A stretch of 64,000 nucleotides of DNA from Labedella endophytica. GTDB taxonomy: Bacteria; Actinomycetota; Actinomycetes; Actinomycetales; Microbacteriaceae. Shown in pieces: positions 53,553-62,399 of this stretch (position 1 is its first letter; each line of letters begins with the position of its first letter). The notes under the pieces are model-generated. The model saw nothing but the letters and a program-made list of their open reading frames with translations. It had not been told where the DNA came from and ran no database searches. The stretch spans positions 310,001 to 374,000 of the forward strand of contig NZ_RZGZ01000003.1 in assembly GCF_003990045.1 (NCBI RefSeq), in the 5' to 3' direction. The position numbers and the translations under genes were made by a program.

Positions 53553-54593
53553 ATGACCAATTCTCAGAACACCACCCTCGCCGTCGTGGCGCACGGACGC
53601 GACGACGTCCGCGTCGAACGCATACCCCTCGTGACCCCCGGCGCGGACGAGGCCGTCGTGCGCATCGCCTTCGGGGGCGTCTGCGGATCGGACCTCCACT
53701 ACTGGACCCACGGCGCCGCGGGGGAGTCGATCCTCCGCGAGCCGATGATCCTCGGGCACGAGGTCGTCGGCACGGTCGTCCAGGCGGCGGCCGACGGATC
53801 CGGGCCCGCCGAAGGGACCGCCGTCGCGGTGCACCCCGCGACCGTCGTCGCGACCGGCGAACGCTACCCGGAGGATCGCCCGAACCTCTCGCCGGGCGGC
53901 ACCTACCTCGGGAGCGCGGCGCGGATTCCCCACACCCACGGCGCGTTCTCCGAGCGGGCGGTGCTGCCGTCCCGCATGCTCAGAGCGCTCCCGGAGGGAC
54001 TGTCGCTGCGGGACGCCGTCGTGGCGGAGCCCGCCGCCGTCGCGTGGCACGCCGTCTCCCGGGCGGGATCGGTTGCCGGTCGGCGCGTCGCGGTCATCGG
54101 CGCCGGCCCCATCGGAGCCCTCATCATCGCCGTGGCGAAGCGGGCCGGGGCGGCCGAGATCGTCGCCGTCGACATGGTCGAGGGGCCGCTCGAACGGGCG
54201 ACGCGCCTCGGCGCGACGTCGACCGTTGTGGCGACCGACGCCGACGCGATCGCACGAATCGACGCCGACGTGGTGTTCGAGTCGTCGGGGAGCCCGCGCG
54301 GGCTCATGTCGGCGGTGCGTGCGGCGGCCCGTGGGGGACGCGTCGTGATGGTCGGTCTCCTGCCGAGCGGCGAGCAGCCCGCGCTCATCTCCCTCGCCAT
54401 CACCCGGGAACTCGACCTCGTCGGATCGTTCCGTTTCGCCGGCGAGATCGACGAGGTCCTCGAGGCGCTCGCGGACGGCTCGCTCGATGCGTCGGCGGTC
54501 GTGACCCACGAGTACGCCGTCGGCGACTCCCTCGAGGCCTTCGCGATGGCCAAGGACTCCGCGGCGAGCGGAAAGGTGATCATCGCCTTCTGA
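53553..54593 (+). CDS. idnD: Zinc-dependent alcohol dehydrogenase, probable L-idonate 5-dehydrogenase
   Basis: A 346-residue MDR-family enzyme. The catalytic zinc ligands are in GGVCGSDLHYWTHGA and MILGHEVVG; the NAD loop is VAVIGAGPIGALIIAVAKRAG near residues 176-196. The C-D-L-H-Y motif matches idonate/sorbitol-type dehydrogenases. The usual four-Cys structural zinc lobe is absent: the corresponding region reads RYPEDRPNLSPGGTYL, with no cysteines. L-idonate to 5-ketogluconate is the likely reaction from context. It is convergent with the GntR gene, 6 nt away. Confidence 0.85.
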   Translation: MTNSQNTTLAVVAHGRDDVRVERIPLVTPGADEAVVRIAFGGVCGSDLHYWTHGAAGESILREPMILGHEVVGTVVQAAADGSGPAEGTAVAVHPATVVATGERYPEDRPNLSPGGTYLGSAARIPHTHGAFSERAVLPSRMLRALPEGLSLRDAVVAEPAAVAWHAVSRAGSVAGRRVAVIGAGPIGALIIAVAKRAGAAEIVAVDMVEGPLERATRLGATSTVVATDADAIARIDADVVFESSGSPRGLMSAVRAAARGGRVVMVGLLPSGEQPALISLAITRELDLVGSFRFAGEIDEVLEALADGSLDASAVVTHEYAVGDSLEAFAMAKDSAASGKVIIAF

Positions 54594-54599
54594 TACCGG

Positions 54600-55322
54600 T
54601 CAGCTCCGGGCGTCGAAGGTGCGCTCCTGGCCGTCCCAGATCGACTCGACCTCGCGCATCGTGCGCTCCATGATCTTCTGCATCGCGGCCCGCGCGGCCT
54701 CGGGCCGCCCACCCTGGATCGCATCGGCGACGTCGACGTGGAGCTGGAGGGCCTCGTCGTGCGGGCGCTCTGGCATGAGCCCCTGCTCGGTCCGGCCGCT
54801 CAGCACCTCCGCGATCACGCCGGACAGTCCCGCGAACATCTCGTTCCCGCTCGCTCGGAGCACGAGGGTGTGGAACTCCGTGTCGAGCACGAGGAACTCC
54901 TCGAGGCGGCCCTCGCGTCCGACGCTCCGCATCCGCGCGGCGAGCGACAGCAGCTCGGACGCGAGGTCGAGGGGGGCGTGCCGCGCCGCCAGTTCTGCCG
55001 CTGTGGGCTCGAGCGCCCCGCGGAGTTCGGTGAGCGATCGGAATTGCGTCCCGCGACCCGACCCGGCCAGGCGCCAGCGGATGACGAGGGGGTCGATGAG
55101 GTTCCACGACCCCGGGGGGAGTACGCGGATGCCGACGCGCCGGACCGACCGGACGAGACCGAGGGATTCGAGCACGCGCAGGACCTCGCGCACGACCGAG
55201 CGGGACACGTCGTAGCGCTCCGAGAGCGCCTCCGCCCGCATCGTGGAGCCGGAGACGATGTCGCCCGAGACGATCCGGAGCCCCAGGTCGTGGAGCACAC
55301 GGTCGTGGAGGCTGGACATCAT
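54600..55322 (-). CDS. GntR-family (FadR/FCD) transcriptional regulator
   Basis: A 240-residue regulator. The N-terminal winged helix includes MRAEALSERYDVSRSVVREV with the recognition helix, LGLVRSVRRVGIRVLPP forming the wing, and the C-terminal FCD domain has metal-binding residues in DTEFHTLVLRAS and a later HVDVADAI. FCD regulators commonly bind sugar acids such as gluconate. It sits at the end of the gluconate/idonate cluster and is its probable repressor. Start: the ATG at 55322, 6 nt after a TAGTGT box. Confidence 0.93.
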   Translation of the reverse strand: MMSSLHDRVLHDLGLRIVSGDIVSGSTMRAEALSERYDVSRSVVREVLRVLESLGLVRSVRRVGIRVLPPGSWNLIDPLVIRWRLAGSGRGTQFRSLTELRGALEPTAAELAARHAPLDLASELLSLAARMRSVGREGRLEEFLVLDTEFHTLVLRASGNEMFAGLSGVIAEVLSGRTEQGLMPERPHDEALQLHVDVADAIQGGRPEAARAAMQKIMERTMREVESIWDGQERTFDARS

Positions 55323-55328
55323 GCTCAG

Positions 55329-55334
55329 ACACTA
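55329..55334 (-). promoter_or_regulatory. -10 box (TAGTGT) of the gntR gene
   Basis: On the minus strand the box ends 6 nt before the first of two consecutive ATG codons. A leaderless mRNA is predicted. Confidence 0.6.
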
Positions 55335-55412
55335 TCGCGCGGTCCCGGCCCGTCCGGATCGCGACGTCGGCGTGCGCGGCCCTCCGCGGAAGGTGCGGGT
55401 GCCCGCGTGGGG

Positions 55413-55418
55413 TAGACT
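55413..55418 (+). promoter_or_regulatory. Candidate -10 box (TAGACT) of rplY
   Basis: TAGACT matches the -10 hexamer seen before mfd. If used, it gives rplY an unusually long leader of roughly 200 nt. Confidence 0.45.
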
Positions 55419-55424
55419 CTCCCA

Positions 55425-55631
55425 CTGAACTTCGGCGAGGGAATCCGCCACCGCGCTTTCGTCTCTTCGAGCGTCGTGCGGCAGCGGAGACCGTTATCGA
55501 CGCGGTGAGCAGGCTTCACGGCTTTTCCTCACGCGCTATGCGTTCGAGTTGATACAACAGTCCCGTCCGGGCCGGCCTCGCCGCGACCGGATGGCAGATC
55601 TGGGCCGTGAATGGTCCGCAAGGAGAACAAC
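55425..55631 (+). other. Long leader region upstream of rplY
   Basis: The stretch between the gntR promoter and rplY has no gene. It is GC-balanced, contains a possible internal TTGATA (about 55548) and several short self-complementary segments (for instance around 55565-55600). It may hold a regulatory RNA; no known class is recognised. Confidence 0.4.
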
Positions 55632-56264
55632 ATGTCAGACGACAACAAGGTCACCACCGAGATCCGCGAGTCCTTCGGCAAGGGCGCGGCCCGCAAGATC
55701 CGCGCCGCCGGCAAGATCCCGGCCGTCATCTACGGGCACGGCACGGAGCCGCAGCACGTCACGCTGCCCGGCCACCAGATGCTCCTCATCGTGCGTAAGG
55801 CCAACCAGATCATCACGCTCGACATCGCAGGCGAGGAGCAGCTCGTCCTCGTGAAGGACGTGCAGCGCGACCCCGTGCTCTCGATCATCGAGCACATCGA
55901 CCTCATCGTCGTCCGCAAGGGCGAGAAGGTCACGGTCGACGTGCCCGTCGTCCTCGAGGGCGACTCCTACCCCGGAACGATCGCGAACCTCGACGCCTCG
56001 TCGATCTCGCTCGAGGTCGAGGCCACGCACATCCCCGAGCGCGTCACCGTGTCCATCGAGGGCCTCGAGGACGGCTCGCAGATCTCCGCGGCCGAGCTCA
56101 CGCTCCCGGCCGGTGCGTCGCTCCTGAGCGACCCCGAGACGCTCATCGTGGGCATCACGACCCCGCCGGCTCCGACGGACGACGACCTCGCCGCCGACGA
56201 AGCCGCTGCCGAGGCGGGCGCCGAGGCCGGCGTCGACTCCGACGAGGACGCCGACTCCAAGTAG
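55632..56264 (+). CDS. rplY: 50S ribosomal protein L25 / general stress protein Ctc
   Basis: A 210-residue long-form L25. The N-terminal 5S-rRNA-binding domain has KGAARKIRAAGKIPAVIYGH and VLSIIEHIDLIVVRKGEKV; the C-terminal TL5-like domain follows, then a highly acidic Asp/Glu/Ala tail (about 180-210) typical of actinobacteria. The ATG at 55632 has AAGGAGAAC at 55619-55627. pth follows after 23 nt and is probably co-transcribed. Confidence 0.95.
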   Translation: MSDDNKVTTEIRESFGKGAARKIRAAGKIPAVIYGHGTEPQHVTLPGHQMLLIVRKANQIITLDIAGEEQLVLVKDVQRDPVLSIIEHIDLIVVRKGEKVTVDVPVVLEGDSYPGTIANLDASSISLEVEATHIPERVTVSIEGLEDGSQISAAELTLPAGASLLSDPETLIVGITTPPAPTDDDLAADEAAAEAGAEAGVDSDEDADSK

Positions 56265-56287
56265 TCGACCTCCTCCACCACCGCATC

Positions 56288-56872
56288 ATGGCGGACGTCT
56301 GGCTCGTAGCCGGGCTCGGGAACCCCGGGCCCGGCTACGCGGCCAACCGTCACAACGTGGGGCAGATGGTGCTCTCGGAACTCGCCGCCCGGATGGGTGC
56401 GCGGTTCTCGCGTCACAAGACCCCCAACCTCGTGGCCGAGGGACGCGTCCGGCCAGGGGGAGCGAAGCTCGTCCTCGCCGCCCCCACCACGTACATGAAC
56501 GAGTCGGGTCGAGCGGTCTCTCCGCTCCTCGACTACCTGTCGATCCCGACCGATCGGCTCATCGTCGTGCACGACGAGCTCGACATCCCCTTCGACACCG
56601 TGCGTCTGAAGAGCGGCGGCGGGCACGGCGGGCACAACGGCATCCGCGACATCATCAAGGCGACGGACGCCGCTCCCTTCATCCGCGTCCGCGTCGGCGT
56701 CGGGCGTCCCCCCGGCCGGCAGGACGCCGCCGACTTCGTGCTCAAGGACTTCTCCTCCGTCGAGAAGCAGTCGCTTCCGTCGCTCGTCTCGGACGCCGCC
56801 GACGCCGTGGAGTCGATCGTCGAGGACGGCCTCGTCGCCGCGCAGCAGAGGGTGCACGCTCCCGCTCCCTGA
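56288..56872 (+). CDS. pth: Peptidyl-tRNA hydrolase
   Basis: A 194-residue enzyme that releases peptides from peptidyl-tRNA after ribosome drop-off. GLGNPGPGYAANRHNVG contains the catalytic His near residue 22, TTYMNESGRAV the conserved Asn, and HDELDIPFDTVRLKSGGGHG the catalytic Asp and substrate groove. The length is normal. It has no strong ribosome site and sits right after rplY, which suggests coupling. Confidence 0.96.
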   Translation: MADVWLVAGLGNPGPGYAANRHNVGQMVLSELAARMGARFSRHKTPNLVAEGRVRPGGAKLVLAAPTTYMNESGRAVSPLLDYLSIPTDRLIVVHDELDIPFDTVRLKSGGGHGGHNGIRDIIKATDAAPFIRVRVGVGRPPGRQDAADFVLKDFSSVEKQSLPSLVSDAADAVESIVEDGLVAAQQRVHAPAP

Positions 56873-56911
56873 CCGCACACTTCTCCTCTTCCTCCTCGAT
56901 CACGCCCTGTT

Positions 56912-57055
56912 TCTTCGGGTGGTCGCGAATGGTCGTCTGGGGGCAGCAGGGGGGACACTTGCGCCCATCCGGCTCCGAGGGTCTCTTCGGGTGGTCGCGA
57001 ATGGTCGTCTGGCGGTGGTTGACGCGACGATTTGCGTCCACCCGGTGAGAGCGAC
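56912..57055. repeat. Two imperfect tandem copies of a ~72-bp element
   Basis: A 29-bp block occurs identically at 56912-56940 and 56984-57012. Each copy is followed at almost equal distance by TTGCGYCCAYCCGG. The unit length is about 72 bp. It lies between pth and mfd, with no gene on either strand that I can support. Confidence 0.8.
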
Positions 57056-57121
57056 GACGGGTGGGCGGAGAGACGTCCCCAGGGCTCTGTGCAACCTGGC
57101 CATGGTGTCGGTGGTCGCGCG

Positions 57122-57127
57122 TAGACT
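57122..57127 (+). promoter_or_regulatory. -10 box (TAGACT) of mfd
   Basis: It ends 6 nt before the GTG at 57134 (3 nt before an in-frame GTG at 57131). The spacing seen for other genes here favours 57134 as the real leaderless start. Confidence 0.6.
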
Positions 57128-57133
57128 TCTGTG

Positions 57134-60100
57134 GTGACTCTCCAGGGCCTTATTTCTGCGCTTTCGCGCGCCTCCAGCTTCCAGAAGGCCCTCGGCTACG
57201 CGGGCCGCGACGCGGACTTCTCGGCGACCGACGGGCTCCGCGCGCCGCTCCTCGCCGGTCTCGTGGAGGCTCGCCGTGCGCGCGGCGAGTCCGGCGCGCT
57301 CCTCGCCATCACGCCGACGGGTCGGGAAGCGGAATCCCTCCGCGCCTCGCTCGCGAGCCTGCTCCCCACGGCCGAGATCATCGAGTTCCCCGCGTGGGAG
57401 ACCCTGCCCCACGAGCGGCTCAGCCCGAGCGCCGAGATCGTCGGGAAACGGATCCACGCGCTCCGCCGCATGCGCACGTGGGACGGTGCCGCGCCACTCG
57501 TCGTCACCGCCTCGGTCCGAGCGGCCCTGCAACCGATCGCCGACAACCTCGCGGACGTCGATCCGGTCGTCCTCACGGCGGGCGCGCGCGGCGAGGACCT
57601 GCGCGTCATCACGCAGCGCCTCGTCGAGCTCGCCTACGTGCGCGTCGACATGGTCTCGCGCCGCGGCGAGTTCGCCGTGCGCGGCGGCATCCTCGACGTG
57701 TTCCCTCCCGTCGCTTCGCACCCCGTCCGGGTCGAGTTCTTCGGCGACGAGGTCGAGACAGTCCGTGCCTTCAGCGTCGCGGATCAGCGCTCCCTGCCGG
57801 AGCCCGTCCCGAGCGTGGAGCTGCCTCCGAGCCGTGAGCTCCTGCTCGGCGAGGGCGTGCGTCAGCGCGCGGCCGAGATGGTGCACGAGTTCCCGAGCCT
57901 CTCCGCGATCCTCGAGAAGGTCGCGAACGGCATCCCGGTCGAGGGCATGGAATCCCTCGCGCCGGCTCTCGTCGACCGACTCGTGCCCGTCACCCACTAC
58001 ATCCCCGTCGGTTCCGCCATCGCGGTCGTGTCGCCCGAGAGCGTCGCATCCCGCTCGATCAGCCTCTCCGAGACGAACAGGGAGTTCCTCGCGGCCGCCT
58101 GGAGTGCGGCGACGGCGGGGGCCGAGGCTCCGATCGACCTCGAGAGCGGCGAATTCCTCAGCATCAACACCCTCAAGGACTCGCGTGAGAAGCGCGGCGC
58201 CCGCGAGCCGTGGTGGACCGTCAGCTCCTTCCAGATGGGCCCGTCCGATCTTCCCGTCGACGCCGACGGCGCGCCCGTCGCCATCGACGCCGACGAGATG
58301 CTCACCGTGCGTGTCGACGCCGAGCCGGTCCCGAGCTTCTCCGGCAACGTCGACGGCGCCGTCGACCACGTCGCCGAGCTGCTCGCCGCCGCCTGGCGGG
58401 TCGTCGTCGTCTCCCAGGGCGCCGGCCTCGTGGAGCGGGCGCGCGACGTCCTCTCCGAACGCGGTCTCGCCGCGCGCATCGTCGACGTCCTCCCGGAGGA
58501 GATCGAGCCGGGCGTCGCCTATCTGCTTCAGGCGTGCGCCGATCACGGCTTCGAGGTGCGGGAGGACAAGCTCGCCCTCATCGGCGAGTCCGACTTCTAC
58601 GGCCGCACGGCCGGCTACGACTCGCGCTCCGTCAAGAAGCTCGCGTCGCGCCGGAAGAACGTCGTCGACCCTCTCCAGCTCACGGCGGGCGACCACGTCG
58701 TGCACCAGACCCACGGCATCGGCAAGTTCCTCGAGCTGACCCAGCGGGAGGTGTCCTCCGGAGGGCGCAATCCCACGAAGACCATGCGTGAATACCTCGT
58801 GCTCGAGTACGCGCCCTCGAAGCGCGGCTACCCGGGTGATCGTCTGCTCGTGCCGACCGACCAGCTCGACCTGCTCACGCGGTACGTCGGGGGAGAGGCC
58901 CCCGCGCTGTCCAAGATGGGCGGCAGCGACTGGTCGCAGGCGAAAGGCAAGGCGCGAAAGGCGGTGCGGGACATCGCCGTCGAGCTCGTGAAGCTCTACT
59001 CGGCGCGCATGGCCTCACGCGGCCACGCCTTCGGTCCCGACACCCCGTGGCAGCGCGAGCTCGAGGAGGCGTTCCCGTTCGCGGAGACGCCCGACCAGCT
59101 CACGACGATCGACGAGGTCAAGCGCGACATGGAGAGCCCGATCCCCATGGACCGCCTGCTGTCGGGCGACGTCGGGTTCGGCAAGACCGAGGTCGCCGTG
59201 CGCGCCGCGTTCAAGGCGGTGCAGGATGGTAAGCAGGTCGCGATCCTCGTGCCGACGACCCTGCTCGTGAAGCAGCACTTCGAGACCTTCCAGGAGCGCT
59301 TCGCCGGCTTCCCCATCCACATGCGCGCCCTCAGCCGCTTCCAGACGGACAAGGAGGCGCGGGAGACGATCGCCGGTCTCGAGCGGGGGACGGTGGACGT
59401 CCTCATCGGCACGCACCGCATCCTCACCGACAAGGTCAGCTTCAAGGATCTCGGTCTCGTCATCATCGACGAGGAGCAGCGGTTCGGCGTCGAGCACAAG
59501 GACGCGCTCAAGAAGCTCAAGACCAACGTCGATCTGCTCGCGATGAGCGCGACGCCCATCCCGCGTACGCTCGAGATGGCGGTCACCGGCATCCGCGAGA
59601 TGTCGACGCTCGCGACCCCGCCCGAGGAGCGGCACCCCGTGCTGAGCTTCGTCGGTCCGCGCAGCGACAAGCAGATCGCCGCGGCCATCCGGCGCGAGCT
59701 GCTCCGCGAGGGACAGATCTTCTTCGTGCACAACCGCGTCTCGAGCATCAACCGGGTCGCCGCGCAGATCGCCGAGCTCGTTCCCGAGGCGCGCATCGCC
59801 GTGGCGCACGGGCAGCTGTCGGAGGCGGTGCTCGAGCAGGTCGTCGTCGACTTCTGGGAGCGACGTTTCGATGTCCTCGTCTGCACGACGATCATCGAGA
59901 CAGGGCTCGACATCCAGAACGCCAACACGATCATCATCGACCGCGCAGACAAGTACGGCCTGAGTCAGCTCCACCAGCTGCGTGGTCGTGTGGGTCGCGG
60001 TCGCGAGCGCGCGTACGCCTACCTGCTCTACGACGAGGCGAAGCCCCTGTCGGAGACGGCCAACGACCGCCTGTCGACGATCGCCGCGAACAACGAGCTC

Positions 60101-60769
60101 GGCAGCGGCATGCAGGTCGCGCTGAAGGACCTCGAGATCCGTGGCGCCGGCAACCTCCTCGGCGGAGAGCAGGCCGGCCACATCGCCGGTGTGGGCTTCG
60201 ACCTCTACCTCCGGATGATCGGCGAGGCCGTGTCGACCTTCCGCGGCGACGTCGCGGAGGGACAGACGGAGTTGCGCCTCGAACTCCCCGTCGACGCGCA
60301 CATCCCCGAGGATTACGTGGACAGCGAGCGGTTGCGCCTCGAGGCGTACCAGAAGCTCTCCGTCGCGAGCGCCCCGACGTCGGCGGACGATCAGATCGAT
60401 CTCGTCGTCGACGAGCTCACCGATCGCTACGGCGAGCCCCCCGCAGCGGTGGCGACGCTCGTCGAGGTGGCGCGACTCCGCCGGCGTGCCCAGCGATCCG
60501 GGCTCAGCGAACTCGTCGCGATGGGCAGCAACCTGCGGGCGGCCCCCGTCGAGCTCCCGGATTCGCTCCAGGCGCGCTTGCGCCGGATGTACCCGCAGGG
60601 CAAGTTCATGAAGCAGACGAACGCGCTCGTCGTGCCCATGCCGCGCGTGGACGGCGAACCTCTCGCCGATCACGACCTCATCGCGTGGGTGCGGCAGTTC
60701 CTCGACGCCATGGTCCCGCTGCCGAAGGACGAGAAGGCGCCTCAGGCCTCCGCCGAGCGCACCGCCTGA
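57134..60769 (+). CDS. mfd: Transcription-repair coupling factor Mfd
   Basis: About 1211 residues, full length for Mfd. It removes stalled RNA polymerase and recruits UvrA. Order of parts: UvrB-homology module (about 20-480), RNA-polymerase interaction domain (LTAGDHVVHQTHGIGKFLEL near 520), translocase RecG-like helicase domains (LLSGDVGFGKTEVAVRAAF, IIDEEQRFGV, SATPIPRTLEM, LRGRVGRGRERAYAYL) and the C-terminal TRCF domain. The GTG at 57134 is preferred over 57131 because of promoter spacing; they differ by one residue. Convergent with nhaA. Confidence 0.97.
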   Translation: MTLQGLISALSRASSFQKALGYAGRDADFSATDGLRAPLLAGLVEARRARGESGALLAITPTGREAESLRASLASLLPTAEIIEFPAWETLPHERLSPSAEIVGKRIHALRRMRTWDGAAPLVVTASVRAALQPIADNLADVDPVVLTAGARGEDLRVITQRLVELAYVRVDMVSRRGEFAVRGGILDVFPPVASHPVRVEFFGDEVETVRAFSVADQRSLPEPVPSVELPPSRELLLGEGVRQRAAEMVHEFPSLSAILEKVANGIPVEGMESLAPALVDRLVPVTHYIPVGSAIAVVSPESVASRSISLSETNREFLAAAWSAATAGAEAPIDLESGEFLSINTLKDSREKRGAREPWWTVSSFQMGPSDLPVDADGAPVAIDADEMLTVRVDAEPVPSFSGNVDGAVDHVAELLAAAWRVVVVSQGAGLVERARDVLSERGLAARIVDVLPEEIEPGVAYLLQACADHGFEVREDKLALIGESDFYGRTAGYDSRSVKKLASRRKNVVDPLQLTAGDHVVHQTHGIGKFLELTQREVSSGGRNPTKTMREYLVLEYAPSKRGYPGDRLLVPTDQLDLLTRYVGGEAPALSKMGGSDWSQAKGKARKAVRDIAVELVKLYSARMASRGHAFGPDTPWQRELEEAFPFAETPDQLTTIDEVKRDMESPIPMDRLLSGDVGFGKTEVAVRAAFKAVQDGKQVAILVPTTLLVKQHFETFQERFAGFPIHMRALSRFQTDKEARETIAGLERGTVDVLIGTHRILTDKVSFKDLGLVIIDEEQRFGVEHKDALKKLKTNVDLLAMSATPIPRTLEMAVTGIREMSTLATPPEERHPVLSFVGPRSDKQIAAAIRRELLREGQIFFVHNRVSSINRVAAQIAELVPEARIAVAHGQLSEAVLEQVVVDFWERRFDVLVCTTIIETGLDIQNANTIIIDRADKYGLSQLHQLRGRVGRGRERAYAYLLYDEAKPLSETANDRLSTIAANNELGSGMQVALKDLEIRGAGNLLGGEQAGHIAGVGFDLYLRMIGEAVSTFRGDVAEGQTELRLELPVDAHIPEDYVDSERLRLEAYQKLSVASAPTSADDQIDLVVDELTDRYGEPPAAVATLVEVARLRRRAQRSGLSELVAMGSNLRAAPVELPDSLQARLRRMYPQGKFMKQTNALVVPMPRVDGEPLADHDLIAWVRQFLDAMVPLPKDEKAPQASAERTA

Positions 60770-60796
60770 CGAGGCCGGGCCCGGACGATCGGGCCC

Positions 60797-60880
60797 GGAT
60801 CACCCGGCTCGGATCGCCGGGCTCGGATCGCCCGGCCCGGATCACCCGGCCCGGATCACCCGGCTCGGATCACTGGGCCG
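60797..60880. repeat. Six tandem 14-bp repeats between mfd and nhaA
   Basis: GGATC recurs exactly every 14 bp at 60797, 60811, 60825, 60839, 60853 and 60867. Units read GGATCACCCGGCTC with minor changes, and each contains a CCCGGC/GCCGGG-type core able to pair with its neighbours. It lies between convergent genes and may act as a terminator; copy number is likely variable. Confidence 0.9.
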
Positions 60881-60899
60881 GTCGCCCGGGCGCTTCCGA

Positions 60900-62252
60900 T
60901 CAGGCGTCGCGGTCGCGCTGGTAGACGTCCGGGACGCCGTCGGCGTCCGCGTCCTCCGCCTCCTCGGCGGCGATGCGGGCGTAGTGACGGTTGCGGGGGG
61001 CGAGCACGGCCGAGGCGAGTCCTGCGGCGATGAGCGAGGCGAGCAGGATGCCGACCTTCGCGTGGTCGTCGTGCGGGCTCCCCTCGCCGAAGGTGAGGCC
61101 GGCGACGAGGAGCGACACGGTGAAGCCGATGCCCGCCAGCAGTGAGATCCCGATGAGGTCGATCCACTTGACCGCCGCGTCGAGGCTCGCCCTCGTGAGG
61201 GTCGTCACGAGCCACGTGGTGCCCGCGATCCCGATCACCTTGCCCATGACGAGGCCCACGACGACGCCGATCGTCACGGTGTCGGTCAGCGCGGCGCCGA
61301 GCTCGTCACCCACCACGGTGACGCCGGCGGCGAAGAACGCGAAGATGGGCACGGCGACGCCGGAGGAGAGCGGGCGGATGCGGTGCTCGAACACCTCCGC
61401 GAGGCCCGGTCCCGCGTCGGGACCGCCCGACGCCGCGCTCCGGACGACCGGGACGGTGAAGGCGAGGGCGACGCCGGCGATCGTCGCGTGCACACCGGAG
61501 GCGTGCACGAGGGCCCACGCCGCGAACGCGATCGGCACGAGGATGACCCAGCCCGTCCAGACGCGCCCGCCGAAGAAGCGACGGTAGCGCTGCACGAGGA
61601 AGCCGAAGAGCGCGATCGGGATGACGGCGAGGCCGAGGGCGACGAGATCGATGTCGCTCGTGAAGGCCACCGCGATGATGGCGATAGCGATGAAGTCGTC
61701 GACGACCGCGAGGGTCAGGAGGAAGATGCGCAGGGCCGCGGGGAGCTTCGAGCCGATGATGGCGAGCACGGCGACGGCGAACGCGATGTCGGTGGCCGTC
61801 GGGATCGCCCAGCCGCGCAGGGTCTCCGGGTTCGACGCGTTGATGAGAGCGTAGATGCCCGCGGGGACGATCACTCCGCCGACCGCGGCCAGCACGGGCA
61901 CGACGGCCGTCTTCGGGTCGCGCAGGTCGCCGGCGATGAACTCCCGCTTGAGTTCGAGGCCGACGATGAAGAAGAAGATGGCGAGGAGCCCGTCCGACGC
62001 CCAGTGCCCCACGCTCAGCTCCAGGTGCCACGGCTCGAAGCCGAACGTGAAGTCGCGGACGGCGTAGTAGGCCCCGAAGGCCGGCGAGTTCGCCCAGACG
62101 AGCGCGGCGACGGCAGCGATGAGCAGCAGCGTGCCGCCGACGCTCTCCTTGCGGAGGATCTCGTCGATCCGGAGGCTCTCGCCATAGGTCCCGCGTCCGA
62201 AGACGCGACGGCGTACGGGGGGAGTCGGGTCGAGAGGCGGCGTGTCAGTCAC
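60900..62252 (-). CDS. nhaA: Na+/H+ antiporter NhaA
   Basis: A 450-residue, roughly 12-helix antiporter for sodium and pH homeostasis. The ion-binding Asp pair is in [17 protein letters not shown], and [19 protein letters not shown] carries the conserved Thr-Asp of the helix-4 crossing. [16 protein letters not shown] is the conserved loop. The C-terminal tail (about 425-450) is acidic. The GTG at 62252 has AAGGA upstream. It is divergent from the aldehyde dehydrogenase gene. Confidence 0.94.
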   Translation of the reverse strand: MTDTPPLDPTPPVRRRVFGRGTYGESLRIDEILRKESVGGTLLLIAAVAALVWANSPAFGAYYAVRDFTFGFEPWHLELSVGHWASDGLLAIFFFIVGLELKREFIAGDLRDPKTAVVPVLAAVGGVIVPAGIYALINASNPETLRGWAIPTATDIAFAVAVLAIIGSKLPAALRIFLLTLAVVDDFIAIAIIAVAFTSDIDLVALGLAVIPIALFGFLVQRYRRFFGGRVWTGWVILVPIAFAAWALVHASGVHATIAGVALAFTVPVVRSAASGGPDAGPGLAEVFEHRIRPLSSGVAVPIFAFFAAGVTVVGDELGAALTDTVTIGVVVGLVMGKVIGIAGTTWLVTTLTRASLDAAVKWIDLIGISLLAGIGFTVSLLVAGLTFGEGSPHDDHAKVGILLASLIAAGLASAVLAPRNRHYARIAAEEAEDADADGVPDVYQRDRDA

Positions 62253-62358
62253 TGGTGTCCTTCGGTGGGTTCGCGTATAGACAATCACCGCCGCGATCCG
62301 CGACGGGCCGACCAGACTTCCCGGCTCTCCGCCCGCCAGTCTAACGCTCGATGCGGCG

Positions 62359-62364
62359 TATCCT
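62359..62364 (+). promoter_or_regulatory. Candidate -10 box (TATCCT) of the aldehyde dehydrogenase gene
   Basis: TATCCT lies about 35 nt before the ATG at 62400, leaving a short leader that contains a GGACGGGG ribosome site. Confidence 0.4.
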
Positions 62365-62399
62365 GGGCCGGACGGAGCAGGTGGACGGACGGGGAACGC

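Noticed and set aside
56912-57012. Two identical 29-bp repeats with a 43-bp spacer, suggestive of a minimal CRISPR
   Set aside because: Only two copies, the flanking sequence is also partly repeated (a larger tandem duplication), the repeat has no CRISPR-like palindrome, and no cas gene is in the window.
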